Shown here: piece after piece, positions 17,939 to 27,696 of the stretch
Numbering within the stretch: the stretch's first letter is position 1
Layout of the letters: each line of letters starts with the position of its first letter
From: Lachnospiraceae bacterium OM04-12BH
GTDB lineage: Bacteria; Bacillota; Clostridia; Lachnospirales; Lachnospiraceae
DNA: 64,000 nucleotides
Reading direction: 5' to 3'
Assembly: GCA_003490145.1 (NCBI GenBank)
Contig: QULQ01000002.1
Coordinates: 3,016 to 67,015 of the forward strand
Made by a program: the position numbers and the translations under genes
The notes under the pieces: model-generated
Told to the model about the DNA's origin: nothing
Seen by the model: the letters and a program-made list of their open reading frames with translations, nothing else
Database searches by the model: none

Positions 17939-18847
17939 ATGAAAAAAGTAATCGGTGTAAGATTCCGGACAGCAGGCAAGATCTATTTTTTTGATCCCGG
18001 CAAGCTGTCTGTTAAAAGAAATGATCATGTGATTGTAGAAACTGCAAGGGGGATTGAATACGGAACTGTAGTAGGAAATCCCAGAGAAGTAGATGATGAC
18101 AAGGTAGTACAGCCTTTGAAGCCGGTACTGCGTATTGCCACAGAACGGGATGATGAGCAGGAGGCTGGTAATAAGCTTAAAGAAAAAGAGGCCTTTAAGA
18201 TCTGCCTTGAGAAGATCAAAAAACATGGTCTTGAAATGAAGCTGATCGATGCAGAATATACCTTTGACAATAATAAGGTACTTTTTTATTTTACAGCAGA
18301 TGGAAGAATTGATTTCAGAGAGCTGGTTAAGGATCTGGCATCTGTTTTCAAGACGAGGATCGAGCTTCGCCAGATCGGTGTCAGGGATGAGACCAAGATT
18401 CTTGGCGGGATCGGTATCTGCGGCAGGGAGCTGTGCTGTCATGCACATCTGTCAGAGTTTGTTCCGGTTTCCATCAAGATGGCCAAGGAGCAGAATCTTT
18501 CTTTAAATCCTACCAAGATCTCCGGCGTATGCGGCAGACTGATGTGCTGCTTAAAGCATGAGGAGGAAACCTATGAGGAGCTGAACCGGAGATTGCCGAA
18601 TGTGGGTGATCATGTTACTACAGATGACGGACTGAAGGGAGAAGTAGCAAGTGTCAATGTGCTGCGCCAGCTTGTCAAGGTAATCGTAGATGTAGGTGAC
18701 GAGAAGGAGATCCAGGAATATAAGGTAGAACAGCTGCGGTTTAAGAGAAAGCGCAGAAACAATAAGGTGGATGTGCAGGATGAAGAGCTGAAGACACTGG
18801 AGAAGCTGGAAAAACAGGAAGGAAAATCAAAGCTTGATGACAACTGA
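17939..18847 (+). CDS. ricT: RicT/YaaT family PSP1-domain protein
   Basis: 302 residues with the PSP1 C-terminal domain and its cysteine-rich signature: GICGRELCCHAHLSEF followed by GVCGRLMCCLKHE. In B. subtilis RicT works with RicA and RicF as an iron-sulfur complex that promotes RNase Y maturation of mRNAs and affects sporulation. A highly charged C-terminal tail (about residues 265-302) is seen. It starts 16 bases after holB, and its last 11 bases overlap the next gene. Confidence 0.92.
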   Translation: MKKVIGVRFRTAGKIYFFDPGKLSVKRNDHVIVETARGIEYGTVVGNPREVDDDKVVQPLKPVLRIATERDDEQEAGNKLKEKEAFKICLEKIKKHGLEMKLIDAEYTFDNNKVLFYFTADGRIDFRELVKDLASVFKTRIELRQIGVRDETKILGGIGICGRELCCHAHLSEFVPVSIKMAKEQNLSLNPTKISGVCGRLMCCLKHEEETYEELNRRLPNVGDHVTTDDGLKGEVASVNVLRQLVKVIVDVGDEKEIQEYKVEQLRFKRKRRNNKVDVQDEELKTLEKLEKQEGKSKLDDN

Positions 18848-19580
18848 TGAGCTTTTGAAGGAAAATGAGAGAGTGGATGATCTGCAGAGAAATGGCTATA
18901 AGATCATCCAGGATCCGGGTCGGTTCTGTTTTGGGATGGATGCGGTTCTGCTTTCCGGTTTTGCCCATGCCAGAGAAGGTGCCAGGGTGATCGATCTTGG
19001 CACAGGAACAGGGATCATACCGATCCTGATGGAGGCCAAGACAAAGGCTGCCCACCTGACAGGACTTGAGATTCAGGAAGAAAGTGCAGATATGGCAAGA
19101 CGCAGTGTACAGCTCAATGGTCTTGCTGACAAGATTACAATCGTAACCGGAGATTTAAAAGAAGCAGTGAGTCTTTTTGGCGCTGCTTCCTTTGATGTTG
19201 TGACCTGTAATCCCCCTTATATGACAGAGCATCACGGGCTTACCAATCCGGGTGAACCAAAGGCGGTCGCAAGGCATGAGCTGCTCTGTAATCTGGAGGA
19301 TGTGATCTCACAGGCAGCAGGGCTGCTTAAGAGCGGCGGTAATTTTTATCTGGTGCACAGACCCTTCCGGCTGGTGGATATCATGGTACTGATGCGGAAG
19401 TACAGGCTGGAGCCAAAGCGGATGAAGCTGGTGTATCCTTTTGCAGATAAGGAGCCCAATATGGTCCTGATCGAAGCAAACCGGGGCGGAAGGGCGAGAC
19501 TGACCGTAGAAAAGCCATTGATCGTTTATGAGAAGCCTGGGGTTTACACAGAGGAGATCTACACAGTTTACGGATATTAA
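18837..19580 (+). CDS. trmN6: tRNA1(Val) (adenine(37)-N6)-methyltransferase family protein
   Basis: 247 residues with a Rossmann SAM-binding domain: VIDLGTGTGIIPILMEAK (motif I) and the catalytic NPPYM of N6-adenine methyltransferases. It matches the YabB/TrmN6 family. Members methylate A37 of a valine tRNA, and the family is assigned by homology only. ATG 18837 overlaps the end of ricT by 11 bases. A TTG directly before it is an alternative. The order ricT-trmN6-rsmI is the same as in B. subtilis, without yabA and yazA. Confidence 0.9.
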   Translation: MTTDELLKENERVDDLQRNGYKIIQDPGRFCFGMDAVLLSGFAHAREGARVIDLGTGTGIIPILMEAKTKAAHLTGLEIQEESADMARRSVQLNGLADKITIVTGDLKEAVSLFGAASFDVVTCNPPYMTEHHGLTNPGEPKAVARHELLCNLEDVISQAAGLLKSGGNFYLVHRPFRLVDIMVLMRKYRLEPKRMKLVYPFADKEPNMVLIEANRGGRARLTVEKPLIVYEKPGVYTEEIYTVYGY

Positions 19581-19591
19581 GGAGAGTGACC

Positions 19592-20437
19592 ATGAGCGGA
19601 ACCCTGTATTTGTGTGCAACACCTATCGGAAATCTGCAGGACATGACAGAGCGGGTGTTATTGACATTAAAAGAGGTAGATCTGATCGCAGCAGAGGATA
19701 CCAGAAACAGTATCCGTCTGCTGAATCATTTTGAGATCAGAACTCCCATGACCAGCTATCATGAATACAATAAAGTAGAAAAGGCTCATTATCTGGTGGA
19801 TCAGCTTCTTACAGGCAAAAATATCGCACTGATCACAGATGCAGGGACACCTGCGATCTCTGATCCCGGGGAGGTGCTTGTAGCAGAGTGCCAGAAGGCA
19901 GGTGTGCCGGTGACATCCCTTCCCGGGTGCTGTGCCTGCATTACAGCACTGACACTGTCCGGACTTCCCACAAGGCGGTTCTGCTTTGAGGGCTTTCTGC
20001 CCACGGATAAAAAGGAAAAGGCATTTGTGCTGGAGGAGCTTGCCAGAGAGACACGGACCATGATCCTGTATGAAGCTCCCCATCATCTGAAGAGGACACT
20101 GTCTGAGCTTCTGGAAACGCTGGGGGAGCGCCGGATCACGCTTTGCCGGGAGCTGACCAAGAAATTTGAGACCATTATGCCAACAACTCTCGAAGGGGCT
20201 GCAGACTATTATGAGGAAAATGAACCCAAAGGGGAATATGTCCTTGTGATTGAAGGAAAGAGCCGGAAGGAGATCGAGGAGGAGCAGCAGAAAAGCTGGG
20301 AATCCATGAGCATAGAGGAGCACATGGCTTTTTATGAAAAGCAGGGTATAGACAGAAAGAGCGCCATGAAAAAGGTGGCGGCGGACAGAGGCGTAGGAAA
20401 AAGAGAGATTTACCAGGCACTCCTGAAGGATGAATAA
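19592..20437 (+). CDS. rsmI: 16S rRNA (cytidine(1402)-2'-O)-methyltransferase
   Basis: 281 residues of the tetrapyrrole-methylase-like fold. LYLCATPIGNLQDMTERVLLTL at the start, EDTRNSIRLLNHF, and the strongly conserved LITDAGTPAISDPG loop identify RsmI, which methylates the ribose of C1402 in 16S rRNA. Length is normal. ATG 19592 has GGAG six bases upstream; a GTG at 19586 is too close to that site. Confidence 0.95.
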   Translation: MSGTLYLCATPIGNLQDMTERVLLTLKEVDLIAAEDTRNSIRLLNHFEIRTPMTSYHEYNKVEKAHYLVDQLLTGKNIALITDAGTPAISDPGEVLVAECQKAGVPVTSLPGCCACITALTLSGLPTRRFCFEGFLPTDKKEKAFVLEELARETRTMILYEAPHHLKRTLSELLETLGERRITLCRELTKKFETIMPTTLEGAADYYEENEPKGEYVLVIEGKSRKEIEEEQQKSWESMSIEEHMAFYEKQGIDRKSAMKKVAADRGVGKREIYQALLKDE

Positions 20438-20473
20438 GGACTGGAAGGTTATGCGGTATAAAGGAGACAGAAG

Positions 20474-20893
20474 ATGAATGAGCTGGAACAGGCAATGAGA
20501 GAAGTAGTGCAGCAGAATGCCTATATGCAGCACCTTGGCATTGAGGTGGAAAGCTTATCGGCAGATTATGTCTGTACGAAAATGCCTTATAAGGAGGAAC
20601 TGACCAATCCCTACGGGATGTTTCATGGAGGATGCCTTTATTCCCTCTGCGATATCACAGCAGGACTCGGAGCGTGTATGGGTGGATATTTTGCGACCAC
20701 AGTCAATGGCTCCCTGAATTTTATGCTGCCGGCAGATCATCTGTCTTATGTGGTATGTCAGGCCAGAAGGCTGCGGATGGGAAAGCATCTGGCTGTTTAT
20801 GAGGTACGGATCCTGAATGATCAGGAGCAGCTTCTGGACAGTGGGGAATTTACTTTTTTCCTGACAGATCACAGGGTGATTCCACAAGGTTAA
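20474..20893 (+). CDS. PaaI-type hotdog-fold thioesterase
   Basis: 139 residues. The central motif NPYGMFHGGCLYSLCDITAG is typical of the PaaI/4HBT hotdog thioesterases, where the HGG segment binds the acyl-CoA and the Asp of CDITAG acts as catalyst. The natural acyl-CoA substrate is unknown. It begins 36 bases after rsmI with AGGAGACAGAAG upstream. Confidence 0.88.
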   Translation: MNELEQAMREVVQQNAYMQHLGIEVESLSADYVCTKMPYKEELTNPYGMFHGGCLYSLCDITAGLGACMGGYFATTVNGSLNFMLPADHLSYVVCQARRLRMGKHLAVYEVRILNDQEQLLDSGEFTFFLTDHRVIPQG

Positions 20894-20921
20894 GAAAAAA
20901 TAAGTAGTACGGCGGCAGGAT

Positions 20922-20933
20922 ATTTGCTATAAT
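20922..20933 (+). promoter_or_regulatory. Extended -10 promoter of the DegV gene
   Basis: TGCTATAAT (20925-20933) is a perfect extended -10 box. The -35 region (about 20905-20910, TAGTAC) is poor, which extended -10 promoters tolerate. The start codon is 33 bases downstream. Confidence 0.6.
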
Positions 20934-20965
20934 TGCACATATAGTATGCCAAAAGGAGAAAAAAT

Positions 20966-21850
20966 ATGGCTTTTCAGATTATTACAGACTCAGCTTCCGA
21001 TATTCCGGAAAGTGTCATTACCAAGTACAATTTATATGTAATGCCTACACCGGTCACGATTGAGGGAACTGATTACTTTGATGGCAAAACCATTTTCCCG
21101 GAGGAGTTTTATGAGATCCAGGCTTCCGGTAAGGATATTAAAACCTATCATATCAACCAGTATATGTTCCATGAGCATTTCCTGCCCTATGCAAAGCGTG
21201 GGGATGAGGTTCTGTATATCTGCTTTTCCACAGGAATAGCAGGAACCTTTAATGCAGCAAATCTTGCCTATGATGAAGTAAAGGAGGAATATCCGGATTT
21301 TAAGCTGACGATCATTGATTCAAGGTGTGCTTCAGTAGGCTATGGACTTGTTGTGACAAAGCTCCTGCAGATGCAGAAAAACGGGGCGCCGAAGGAGCTG
21401 ATCATTGAGGCGGCACACTTCTTCTGTGAGCATATGGAGCACGCAGTCACAGTGATGCAGCTTGATTATCTGTTTAAGGGAGGACGGCTCAGCAGAACAT
21501 CCTTCCTTGCAGGAACTGTACTAGATATCAAGCCTATCATTATTGTAGATGAAAATGGTTCCCTGAGTGCTGTAGAAAAGGTCCGTGGCTGGAAGAAGGC
21601 TCAGAAGAGGATCCTTGATATGGTTGGAGAGAAGGGCAAAAACCTGGAGAACCAGATGGTAGCCGTTGTCTACGGAAAGGACAGGGAATCCGCTGATTTC
21701 GTAGAAGAACAGCTCAGGGAGCGTTATCATGTAAAGGATATTCTGGAATCCCAGATCGGCTGTGCGATCGGTGCCCATACAGGTCCCGGTATCGTAGCGG
21801 TCACATTCCTGAATGATACCAATGAAAAATATGACGCATATCTGGACTAA
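20966..21850 (+). CDS. DegV family fatty-acid-binding protein
   Basis: 294 residues. The family start ITDSASDIPE, the central SCASVGYG-like IDSRCASVGYGL and the C-terminal GCAIGAHTGPG loop are all visible. DegV/FakB proteins bind fatty acids and present them to the kinase FakA for phosphorylation. No FakA is in the window. ATG 20966 follows AGGAG and has its own promoter. Confidence 0.92.
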   Translation: MAFQIITDSASDIPESVITKYNLYVMPTPVTIEGTDYFDGKTIFPEEFYEIQASGKDIKTYHINQYMFHEHFLPYAKRGDEVLYICFSTGIAGTFNAANLAYDEVKEEYPDFKLTIIDSRCASVGYGLVVTKLLQMQKNGAPKELIIEAAHFFCEHMEHAVTVMQLDYLFKGGRLSRTSFLAGTVLDIKPIIIVDENGSLSAVEKVRGWKKAQKRILDMVGEKGKNLENQMVAVVYGKDRESADFVEEQLRERYHVKDILESQIGCAIGAHTGPGIVAVTFLNDTNEKYDAYLD

Positions 21851-21866
21851 AAAAGGAAGAAAGAAA

Positions 21867-23627
21867 TTGAAAAAGCTGCTTGTCTATCTTAAAGATTATA
21901 AAAAAGAAAGTATTCTAGGGCCTCTGTTTAAACTGCTGGAGGCCTCTTTTGAACTTATTGTACCGCTTGTTGTGGCATCCATGATCGATGTGGGAATTGC
22001 GCAGGGAGATAAGGGCTATGTAGGAAGAATGTGCCTGATCATGGCAGCACTTGGTCTGATCGGTCTTGTCTGTTCCATTACGGCACAGTATTTTGCAGCG
22101 AAAGCGGCTGTTGGATTTGCTACAAAGCTCCGTCATGGTGTATTTGAACACATTCAGAAGCTGTCCTTTTCCCAGCTTGACAGGGAGGGAACTGCCACGC
22201 TGATCACAAGGATCACTAGTGATATCAATCAGGTGCAGTCAGGTGTAAACCTTGTACTGCGCCTGTTTCTGCGTTCGCCATTCATTGTATTTGGTGCCAT
22301 GGTCATGGCCTTTACAGTTGATGTAAAGGCTGCCCTGATTTTCGTAGTTGTGATCCCGGTACTGTCCGTGATCGTATTTGGCATCATGCTGGTAAGTATT
22401 CCGCTGTACAAAAGAGTACAGAGCGGACTTGACAGGGTGCTTGGAACTACAAGAGAGAATCTCACCGGTGTCCGTGTGATCCGTGCTTTTGGACAGGAAC
22501 CGGCAGAGATCGGTAAGTTTGACGGTGAGAATGATGCACTAAAGAAGATCCAGACTACAGCAGGACGGATCTCGGCGCTGATGAATCCGTTGACCTATGT
22601 GGTGATCAATGCAGGTCTGATCGCCCTGATCTATACAGGTGCCCTGCAGGTGGATGCAGGTGTGCTGTCAAAGGGTGAAGTGGTAGCGCTGATCAATTAT
22701 ATGTCACAGATCCTGGTAGAGCTGGTGAAGCTGGCAAACCTGATCATCACTATGACCAAGGCAGTTGCTTGTGGAAACAGGATTGAAGTTGTATTGGCAA
22801 TGCCTGCAGGACTGAAGGAGTATTCCACAGAGGAACCGGACGAAGCAGCTTCAGTATATGCCGGCAGTGAAGAAGAAACGGGCAGCGTTGTCTTCGAGCA
22901 TGTAGGACTTCGTTATTATGAGGGCGGCGAGGAAGCTCTGACAGATATTAGCTTCAGAGCCGGAAGGGGAGACACCATTGGCATCATTGGCGGTACCGGT
23001 TCTGGTAAGTCTTCCCTGGTGAACCTGATCCCCCGTTTTTATGATGTGACAAGCGGCAGTGTGAGAGTGGATGGCAGAGATGTGAGAAGCTATGATACCG
23101 TTACCCTCCGGAATAAGATCGGTGTTGTCATGCAGAAAGCCGTGCTGTTCCAGGGAACAATCCGGGATAATCTGAAGTGGGGTAATGAAGCGGCTACAGA
23201 TGAAGAGATCTATGAAGCACTCCGGACAGCACAGGCAGAAGAGATCGTACGGCAGAAGAAGGACGGTCTTGATGAAATGATCGAGCAGGAAGGACGGAAC
23301 CTTTCCGGTGGACAGAAGCAGCGTCTTTCCATTGCCAGGGCACTGGTAAGGAAGCCGGAGATCCTGATCCTTGATGACAGTGCATCCGCACTGGATTATG
23401 CAACGGATGCAGCACTCCGCAGGGCACTGAAGGAAATGCCGGGAGACACTACCGTATTTATTGTTTCCCAGAGAGCTTCTTCCCTGATGCACGCGGATAT
23501 GATCATCGTTCTAGATGACGGCAGGGCAGTAGGAATGGGAACCCATGAAGAGCTGCTTAAGAGCTGCGAGGTATATCAGGAAATCTATTACAGTCAGTTT
23601 GAAAAGAAGGCAGGTCAGGGCGAGTAA
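21867..23627 (+). CDS. ABC exporter half-transporter with degenerate ATP site
   Basis: 586 residues: six-helix membrane domain (about 1-310), then a nucleotide-binding domain with Walker A GGTGSGKS and signature LSGGQKQR. Walker B ends in LILDDSAS, with Asp where the catalytic Glu normally is, and the H-loop reads IVSQRAS with Gln for His. These two changes mark the non-catalytic half of heterodimeric exporters such as BmrCD or LmrCD. Its partner is the next gene. The substrate (drug, lipid or peptide) is unknown. TTG 21867 has GGAAG seven bases upstream; an ATG at 21813 would overlap degV by 38 bases without a clear site. Confidence 0.92.
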   Translation: MKKLLVYLKDYKKESILGPLFKLLEASFELIVPLVVASMIDVGIAQGDKGYVGRMCLIMAALGLIGLVCSITAQYFAAKAAVGFATKLRHGVFEHIQKLSFSQLDREGTATLITRITSDINQVQSGVNLVLRLFLRSPFIVFGAMVMAFTVDVKAALIFVVVIPVLSVIVFGIMLVSIPLYKRVQSGLDRVLGTTRENLTGVRVIRAFGQEPAEIGKFDGENDALKKIQTTAGRISALMNPLTYVVINAGLIALIYTGALQVDAGVLSKGEVVALINYMSQILVELVKLANLIITMTKAVACGNRIEVVLAMPAGLKEYSTEEPDEAASVYAGSEEETGSVVFEHVGLRYYEGGEEALTDISFRAGRGDTIGIIGGTGSGKSSLVNLIPRFYDVTSGSVRVDGRDVRSYDTVTLRNKIGVVMQKAVLFQGTIRDNLKWGNEAATDEEIYEALRTAQAEEIVRQKKDGLDEMIEQEGRNLSGGQKQRLSIARALVRKPEILILDDSASALDYATDAALRRALKEMPGDTTVFIVSQRASSLMHADMIIVLDDGRAVGMGTHEELLKSCEVYQEIYYSQFEKKAGQGE

Positions 23628-23628
23628 T

Positions 23629-25407
23629 ATGAAAAAGACAGAAAAAAATGAAAAACAGAAGGAGACCCTGATCAAGGTCTTAAAATATATGAAGCCATAC
23701 CGGTGGCTGGTCGTTCTTACGATCCTGATGGCTGCAGCTTCTGTAGCACTTACCTTATATCTGCCGGTACTGGCAGGAAATGCGGTTGACTGGCTGACCA
23801 GCCTCATCAGCCCGGCAGAGGGGACAGGAAGTCCGTGGCCGGCTCTGTTTGCTATTCTGAGAAAGATGGCAGTGGTAGTTGTTCTTACTGCGCTGGCACA
23901 GTGGCTGATGGGAATCTGCAATAACAAGATCGTTTACAGTATGATCCAGGATATCAGGGAAAAGGCATTTTGCAGGATCCAGGAGCTTCCTCTGAAATAT
24001 CTGGATGGTCATTCACAGGGAGATATTGTCAGCCGCGTTGTTGCTGATGTAGACCAGTTTGCAGATGGTCTGCTGATCGGATTTACCCAGCTGTTTACCG
24101 GTGTTGTAACGATCATCGGTACCTTATTCTTTATGCTTTCCGTGAATGTGGGGATCACAGTAGTTGTTGTCGTGATCACACCGGTTTCCCTGTTTGTGGC
24201 TAGTTTTATCGCAAAGAAGACTTTCAGTATGTTCAAGCTGCAGTCAGAAACAAGAGGAGAACAGACCAACCTGATCAATGAAATGATCGGTAACCAGAAG
24301 GTGGTCCAGGCTTTTAACAGAGAGGATGAAACACTGGAAGCTTTTGATGAAATCAACGGAAGACTGGAAAAGTATTCCCTGCGGGCAATCTTCTTTTCTT
24401 CCATTACCAACCCCAGCACGAGATTTGTCAACAGTCTGGTTTATATGGGAGTTGGACTGACGGGCGCCATGGCGGCGATCTCCGGCAGACTGACAGTAGG
24501 ACAGCTTACCTGCCTGCTTTCTTATGCAAACCAGTATACCAAGCCTTTTAACGAAATATCCGGTGTCGTGACAGAGCTGCAGGGAGCACTTGCCTGTGCG
24601 GCACGTATTTTTGAACTGATCGAGGAAGAGCCTCAGACCGCAGATGCTGCAGATGCCAGGGTACTGACGGATGCAAAGGGAGCTATTGACCTTAGCCATG
24701 TGGCATTTTCTTATACACCGGACAGGAAGCTGATCGAGGATCTGAATCTTCAGGTAGAGCCGGGGCAGAGGATCGCTATCGTAGGGCCTACGGGCTGCGG
24801 CAAGACGACCCTGATCAATCTGCTGATGCGTTTCTATGATGTAAATGAAGGAAGTATTTCTGTGGATGGTACGGATATCCGGGATATTACAAGGAAATCC
24901 CTGCGCACCTCCTTTGGTATGGTGCTGCAGGATACGTGGCTTAAGAGAGGAACGATCCGGGAGAATATCACAGTAGGAAGACCGGATGCCACAGATGAGG
25001 AGATCATTGCAGCAGCAAAGGCTTCCCATGCGGACAGCTTTATCAGAAGGCTGCCGGATGGCTATGATACCGTGATCGGAGAGGATGGCGGCAGCCTGTC
25101 AGGAGGGCAGAAACAGCTCCTTTGTATCACCAGAGTGATGCTTTCCCTGCCTCCTATGCTGATATTGGATGAGGCAACCTCTTCTATTGATACAAGAACA
25201 GAACAGAAGATCCAGAAAGCATTTGCAACGATGATGGAGGGCAGGACAAGCTTTATTGTAGCCCACAGATTATCGACGATCCAGAATGCAGATGTGATAC
25301 TGGTTATGAAAGACGGTCATATTATCGAGCAGGGAAATCATGAAGAACTGCTCGCAGAAGGTGGTTTTTATGCAAAACTGTACAACAGTCAGTTCGCGAT
25401 CGCATAA
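23629..25407 (+). CDS. ABC exporter half-transporter with canonical ATP site
   Basis: 592 residues: membrane domain with six helices (about 20-320) and a nucleotide-binding domain with Walker A GPTGCGKT, signature LSGGQKQ, Walker B LILDEATSSID and H-loop IVAHRLST, all canonical. It starts 1 base after its partner's stop, so the two are made together and should form a heterodimer with one active and one degenerate site. An open frame reaches upstream to 23545 in the partner gene, without support. Confidence 0.94.
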   Translation: MKKTEKNEKQKETLIKVLKYMKPYRWLVVLTILMAAASVALTLYLPVLAGNAVDWLTSLISPAEGTGSPWPALFAILRKMAVVVVLTALAQWLMGICNNKIVYSMIQDIREKAFCRIQELPLKYLDGHSQGDIVSRVVADVDQFADGLLIGFTQLFTGVVTIIGTLFFMLSVNVGITVVVVVITPVSLFVASFIAKKTFSMFKLQSETRGEQTNLINEMIGNQKVVQAFNREDETLEAFDEINGRLEKYSLRAIFFSSITNPSTRFVNSLVYMGVGLTGAMAAISGRLTVGQLTCLLSYANQYTKPFNEISGVVTELQGALACAARIFELIEEEPQTADAADARVLTDAKGAIDLSHVAFSYTPDRKLIEDLNLQVEPGQRIAIVGPTGCGKTTLINLLMRFYDVNEGSISVDGTDIRDITRKSLRTSFGMVLQDTWLKRGTIRENITVGRPDATDEEIIAAAKASHADSFIRRLPDGYDTVIGEDGGSLSGGQKQLLCITRVMLSLPPMLILDEATSSIDTRTEQKIQKAFATMMEGRTSFIVAHRLSTIQNADVILVMKDGHIIEQGNHEELLAEGGFYAKLYNSQFAIA

Positions 25408-26740
25408 TAGATTATTCAGCAATCGCGCCCTGTGGGCGCTGCTGGTTCCCCTGATGGTGGAACAGCTTTTAAATTCTCTGATGGGAACAGCAGATACCAT
25501 CATGGTCAGTAATGTGGGAGCCGCTGCCATGTCGGCGGTTTCCCTGGTGGATTCTATCAATGTATTGGTAATCCAGGCCTTCTCCGCACTTGCGGCAGGA
25601 GGTTGTATCATTTGTTCCCAGTATATCGGGAAGGAAAAGCCAAAGGAAGCGGAAAGGGCGGCTAAGCAGGTGCTGCTTGTTGTGTTTTTTATCTCTGCAG
25701 TGATCACGGTACTTTGCATGATCAGTAACCGGGAGCTTCTGCACCTTGTCTTTGGACAGGTAGAAGCGGATGTTATGGATGCTGCTGTGATCTACTTTTA
25801 TTATACGGCATTGTCTTTTCCTTTTATTGGGCTGTATGATGCCGGTGCAGCCATTTACCGGGCACAGGGAAACAGCAGACTGCCCATGACAGTTTCTGTG
25901 ATCTCCAATTTCCTGAATATCATCGGAAATGCTGTCTTTATCTGGGGCTTCCATATGGGGGTGTCCGGAGCGGCACTGTCGACACTTCTTTCACGTGTAT
26001 TCTGTGCGGTGGTAGTACTAGCCTTTCTTCACAGGGAGGGGCAGACGATCACAGTGAATCATTATGTTAAGATCAGACCGCAATGGCAGCTGATCTTAAG
26101 TATTCTGGCCATCGGAATTCCTTCCGGTGTAGAGAACAGTATGTTCCAGTTCGGTAAGCTGGCGATCCAGTCCAGCGTTTCCACCATGGGAACCACAGCA
26201 ATTGCAGCACAGGCTATGGCTAATATTATGGAGAACCTGAATGGGATAGCGCCTATGGGGATGGGAATCGGGCTGATGACAGTAGTAGGCCAGTGCATCG
26301 GTGCAGGACGTAAGGATGAAGCGGTATATTATATCAGAAAGGTATGCGTATGGGCTGAGATCTGTCTGATCATCAGCTGTGTGCTGGTATATCTGGCAGC
26401 AAGGCCGGTCACAGTGATCGCAGCCATGGAGCCAGAGAGCGCAGCACTGTGTGTTTATATGGTAGGATGGATCACGGTCTGCAAACCTATTTTCTGGGTA
26501 GGATCCTTTATCCCCGGATATGGAATGAGGGCAGCAGGAGATGTGAAATTCAGTATGATTGTATCGACCATTACTATGTGGCTTTGCCGTGTGAGCCTGT
26601 GTATCTTTCTGGTCAGGGCATTACACTTTGGACCAATGGCGGTGTGGATTGGTATGTTTACAGACTGGGGTGTCAGAAGCATCATATTCTTTGGAAGATT
26701 TCACAGCAGGAAATGGCTGGAGCATAGGGTGGTAACATAA
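25370..26740 (+). CDS. MATE family efflux transporter
   Basis: 456 residues, about 12 membrane helices, with the MATE N-terminal pattern LFSNRALWALLVPLMVEQLLNSLMGTADTIMVSNVG. It exports cationic or other organic molecules using a sodium or proton gradient. ATG 25370 has GAAGGTGG just upstream and overlaps the ABC gene by 38 bases, indicating translational coupling. ATG 25340 is an alternative. The downstream EamA gene follows after 1 base, so four or more transporter genes form one transcript. Confidence 0.9.
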   Translation: MQNCTTVSSRSHNRLFSNRALWALLVPLMVEQLLNSLMGTADTIMVSNVGAAAMSAVSLVDSINVLVIQAFSALAAGGCIICSQYIGKEKPKEAERAAKQVLLVVFFISAVITVLCMISNRELLHLVFGQVEADVMDAAVIYFYYTALSFPFIGLYDAGAAIYRAQGNSRLPMTVSVISNFLNIIGNAVFIWGFHMGVSGAALSTLLSRVFCAVVVLAFLHREGQTITVNHYVKIRPQWQLILSILAIGIPSGVENSMFQFGKLAIQSSVSTMGTTAIAAQAMANIMENLNGIAPMGMGIGLMTVVGQCIGAGRKDEAVYYIRKVCVWAEICLIISCVLVYLAARPVTVIAAMEPESAALCVYMVGWITVCKPIFWVGSFIPGYGMRAAGDVKFSMIVSTITMWLCRVSLCIFLVRALHFGPMAVWIGMFTDWGVRSIIFFGRFHSRKWLEHRVVT

Positions 26741-26741
26741 G

Positions 26742-27611
26742 ATGAAACCTATAAGTGCAAAATTACTTTTAACGGCAGTATTTGTTGCCAGAGGAACGTC
26801 ATTTCTTTTTTCAAAAATATTGATGAATACCATGTCACCCATGAATATTCTGGCAGTCAGGTTTATTCTGGCATTTCTGGTGCTGGCGGTCATCTTCCAT
26901 AAGAAGCTGTTTGCCTGCAGTAAAAACAGCCTGAAAGGCGGACTGATCCTGGGTGTATTGTATACGGTCTGCATGATATTTGAAATGTATGGCCTGCGGC
27001 TTATTGATTCTGGTGTCAGTTCCCTGATCGAAAACATGGCGATCGTAATGGTTCCGATCTATGCAGCGATCCTGACAAGAACTCTGCCAAAGAAGAAAAC
27101 CATGCTGTGCGCCCTGCTCGCAGTTATCGGTGTTGGATGTTTGTCTCTGACACAAAGCAGCTGTTCTGGCGGAGGTCTTGGCATCGTGCTGATGATACTT
27201 GCAGCACTGACATACGCAGCCTGTATCATGGCGACAGAAAAAGTAACACAGAATGCAGATCCTGTGACAGTAGGTATGCTGCAGCTTGGTGTGATGGGGC
27301 TTCTCAGCCTGATCGTAGCTCTGTCTTCCGGAGATTTCAGCCTGCCGCAGGGCAGTCAGCAGTTTGGAATGTTACTGCTTCTGGTGCTTTTGTGCAGTTG
27401 CTTTGGATTTACCTTCCAGCCAGTGGGACAGAAATATCTGCCCGCAGAAACAGCAGCAGTATTCACGGTAGTGAATCCCCTGACAGCCAGTGTGATGGGG
27501 ATTGCGGTCGGTGGAGAAGGTATGAGTTTTTTGAAGTTGGTTGGGTATGTGCTGATCCTGCTGGCATTGCTGCTTTATAATCTGAAAACCAATGCATCAG
27601 ACGGGGCATAG
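26742..27611 (+). CDS. EamA/DMT family transporter
   Basis: 289 residues with ten predicted membrane segments in two similar halves of five, the DMT (EamA) architecture: LLLTAVFVARGTSFLFSKIL at the start and QPVGQKYLPAETAAVFTVVNPLTAS in the second half. Such proteins export metabolites or amino acids; the substrate is unknown. It is the last gene before a bidirectional terminator. Confidence 0.9.
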   Translation: MKPISAKLLLTAVFVARGTSFLFSKILMNTMSPMNILAVRFILAFLVLAVIFHKKLFACSKNSLKGGLILGVLYTVCMIFEMYGLRLIDSGVSSLIENMAIVMVPIYAAILTRTLPKKKTMLCALLAVIGVGCLSLTQSSCSGGGLGIVLMILAALTYAACIMATEKVTQNADPVTVGMLQLGVMGLLSLIVALSSGDFSLPQGSQQFGMLLLLVLLCSCFGFTFQPVGQKYLPAETAAVFTVVNPLTASVMGIAVGGEGMSFLKLVGYVLILLALLLYNLKTNASDGA

Positions 27612-27660
27612 AGAGAAAAAGAAGCTGTGGTGCCCCGCAGAGGTTGAAAAAACGAGAAGA

Positions 27661-27696
27661 AAAGAAATGGGAAGTCATCAGACTTCCCATTTCTTT
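27661..27696. terminator. Bidirectional terminator between convergent genes
   Basis: AAAGAAATGGGAAGT and ACTTCCCATTTCTTT form a perfect 15-bp stem with a 6-base loop. T-rich tracts follow on both strands. The stop codon of the minus-strand esterase gene lies in the loop, so the stem is also its last five codons. Confidence 0.9.
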
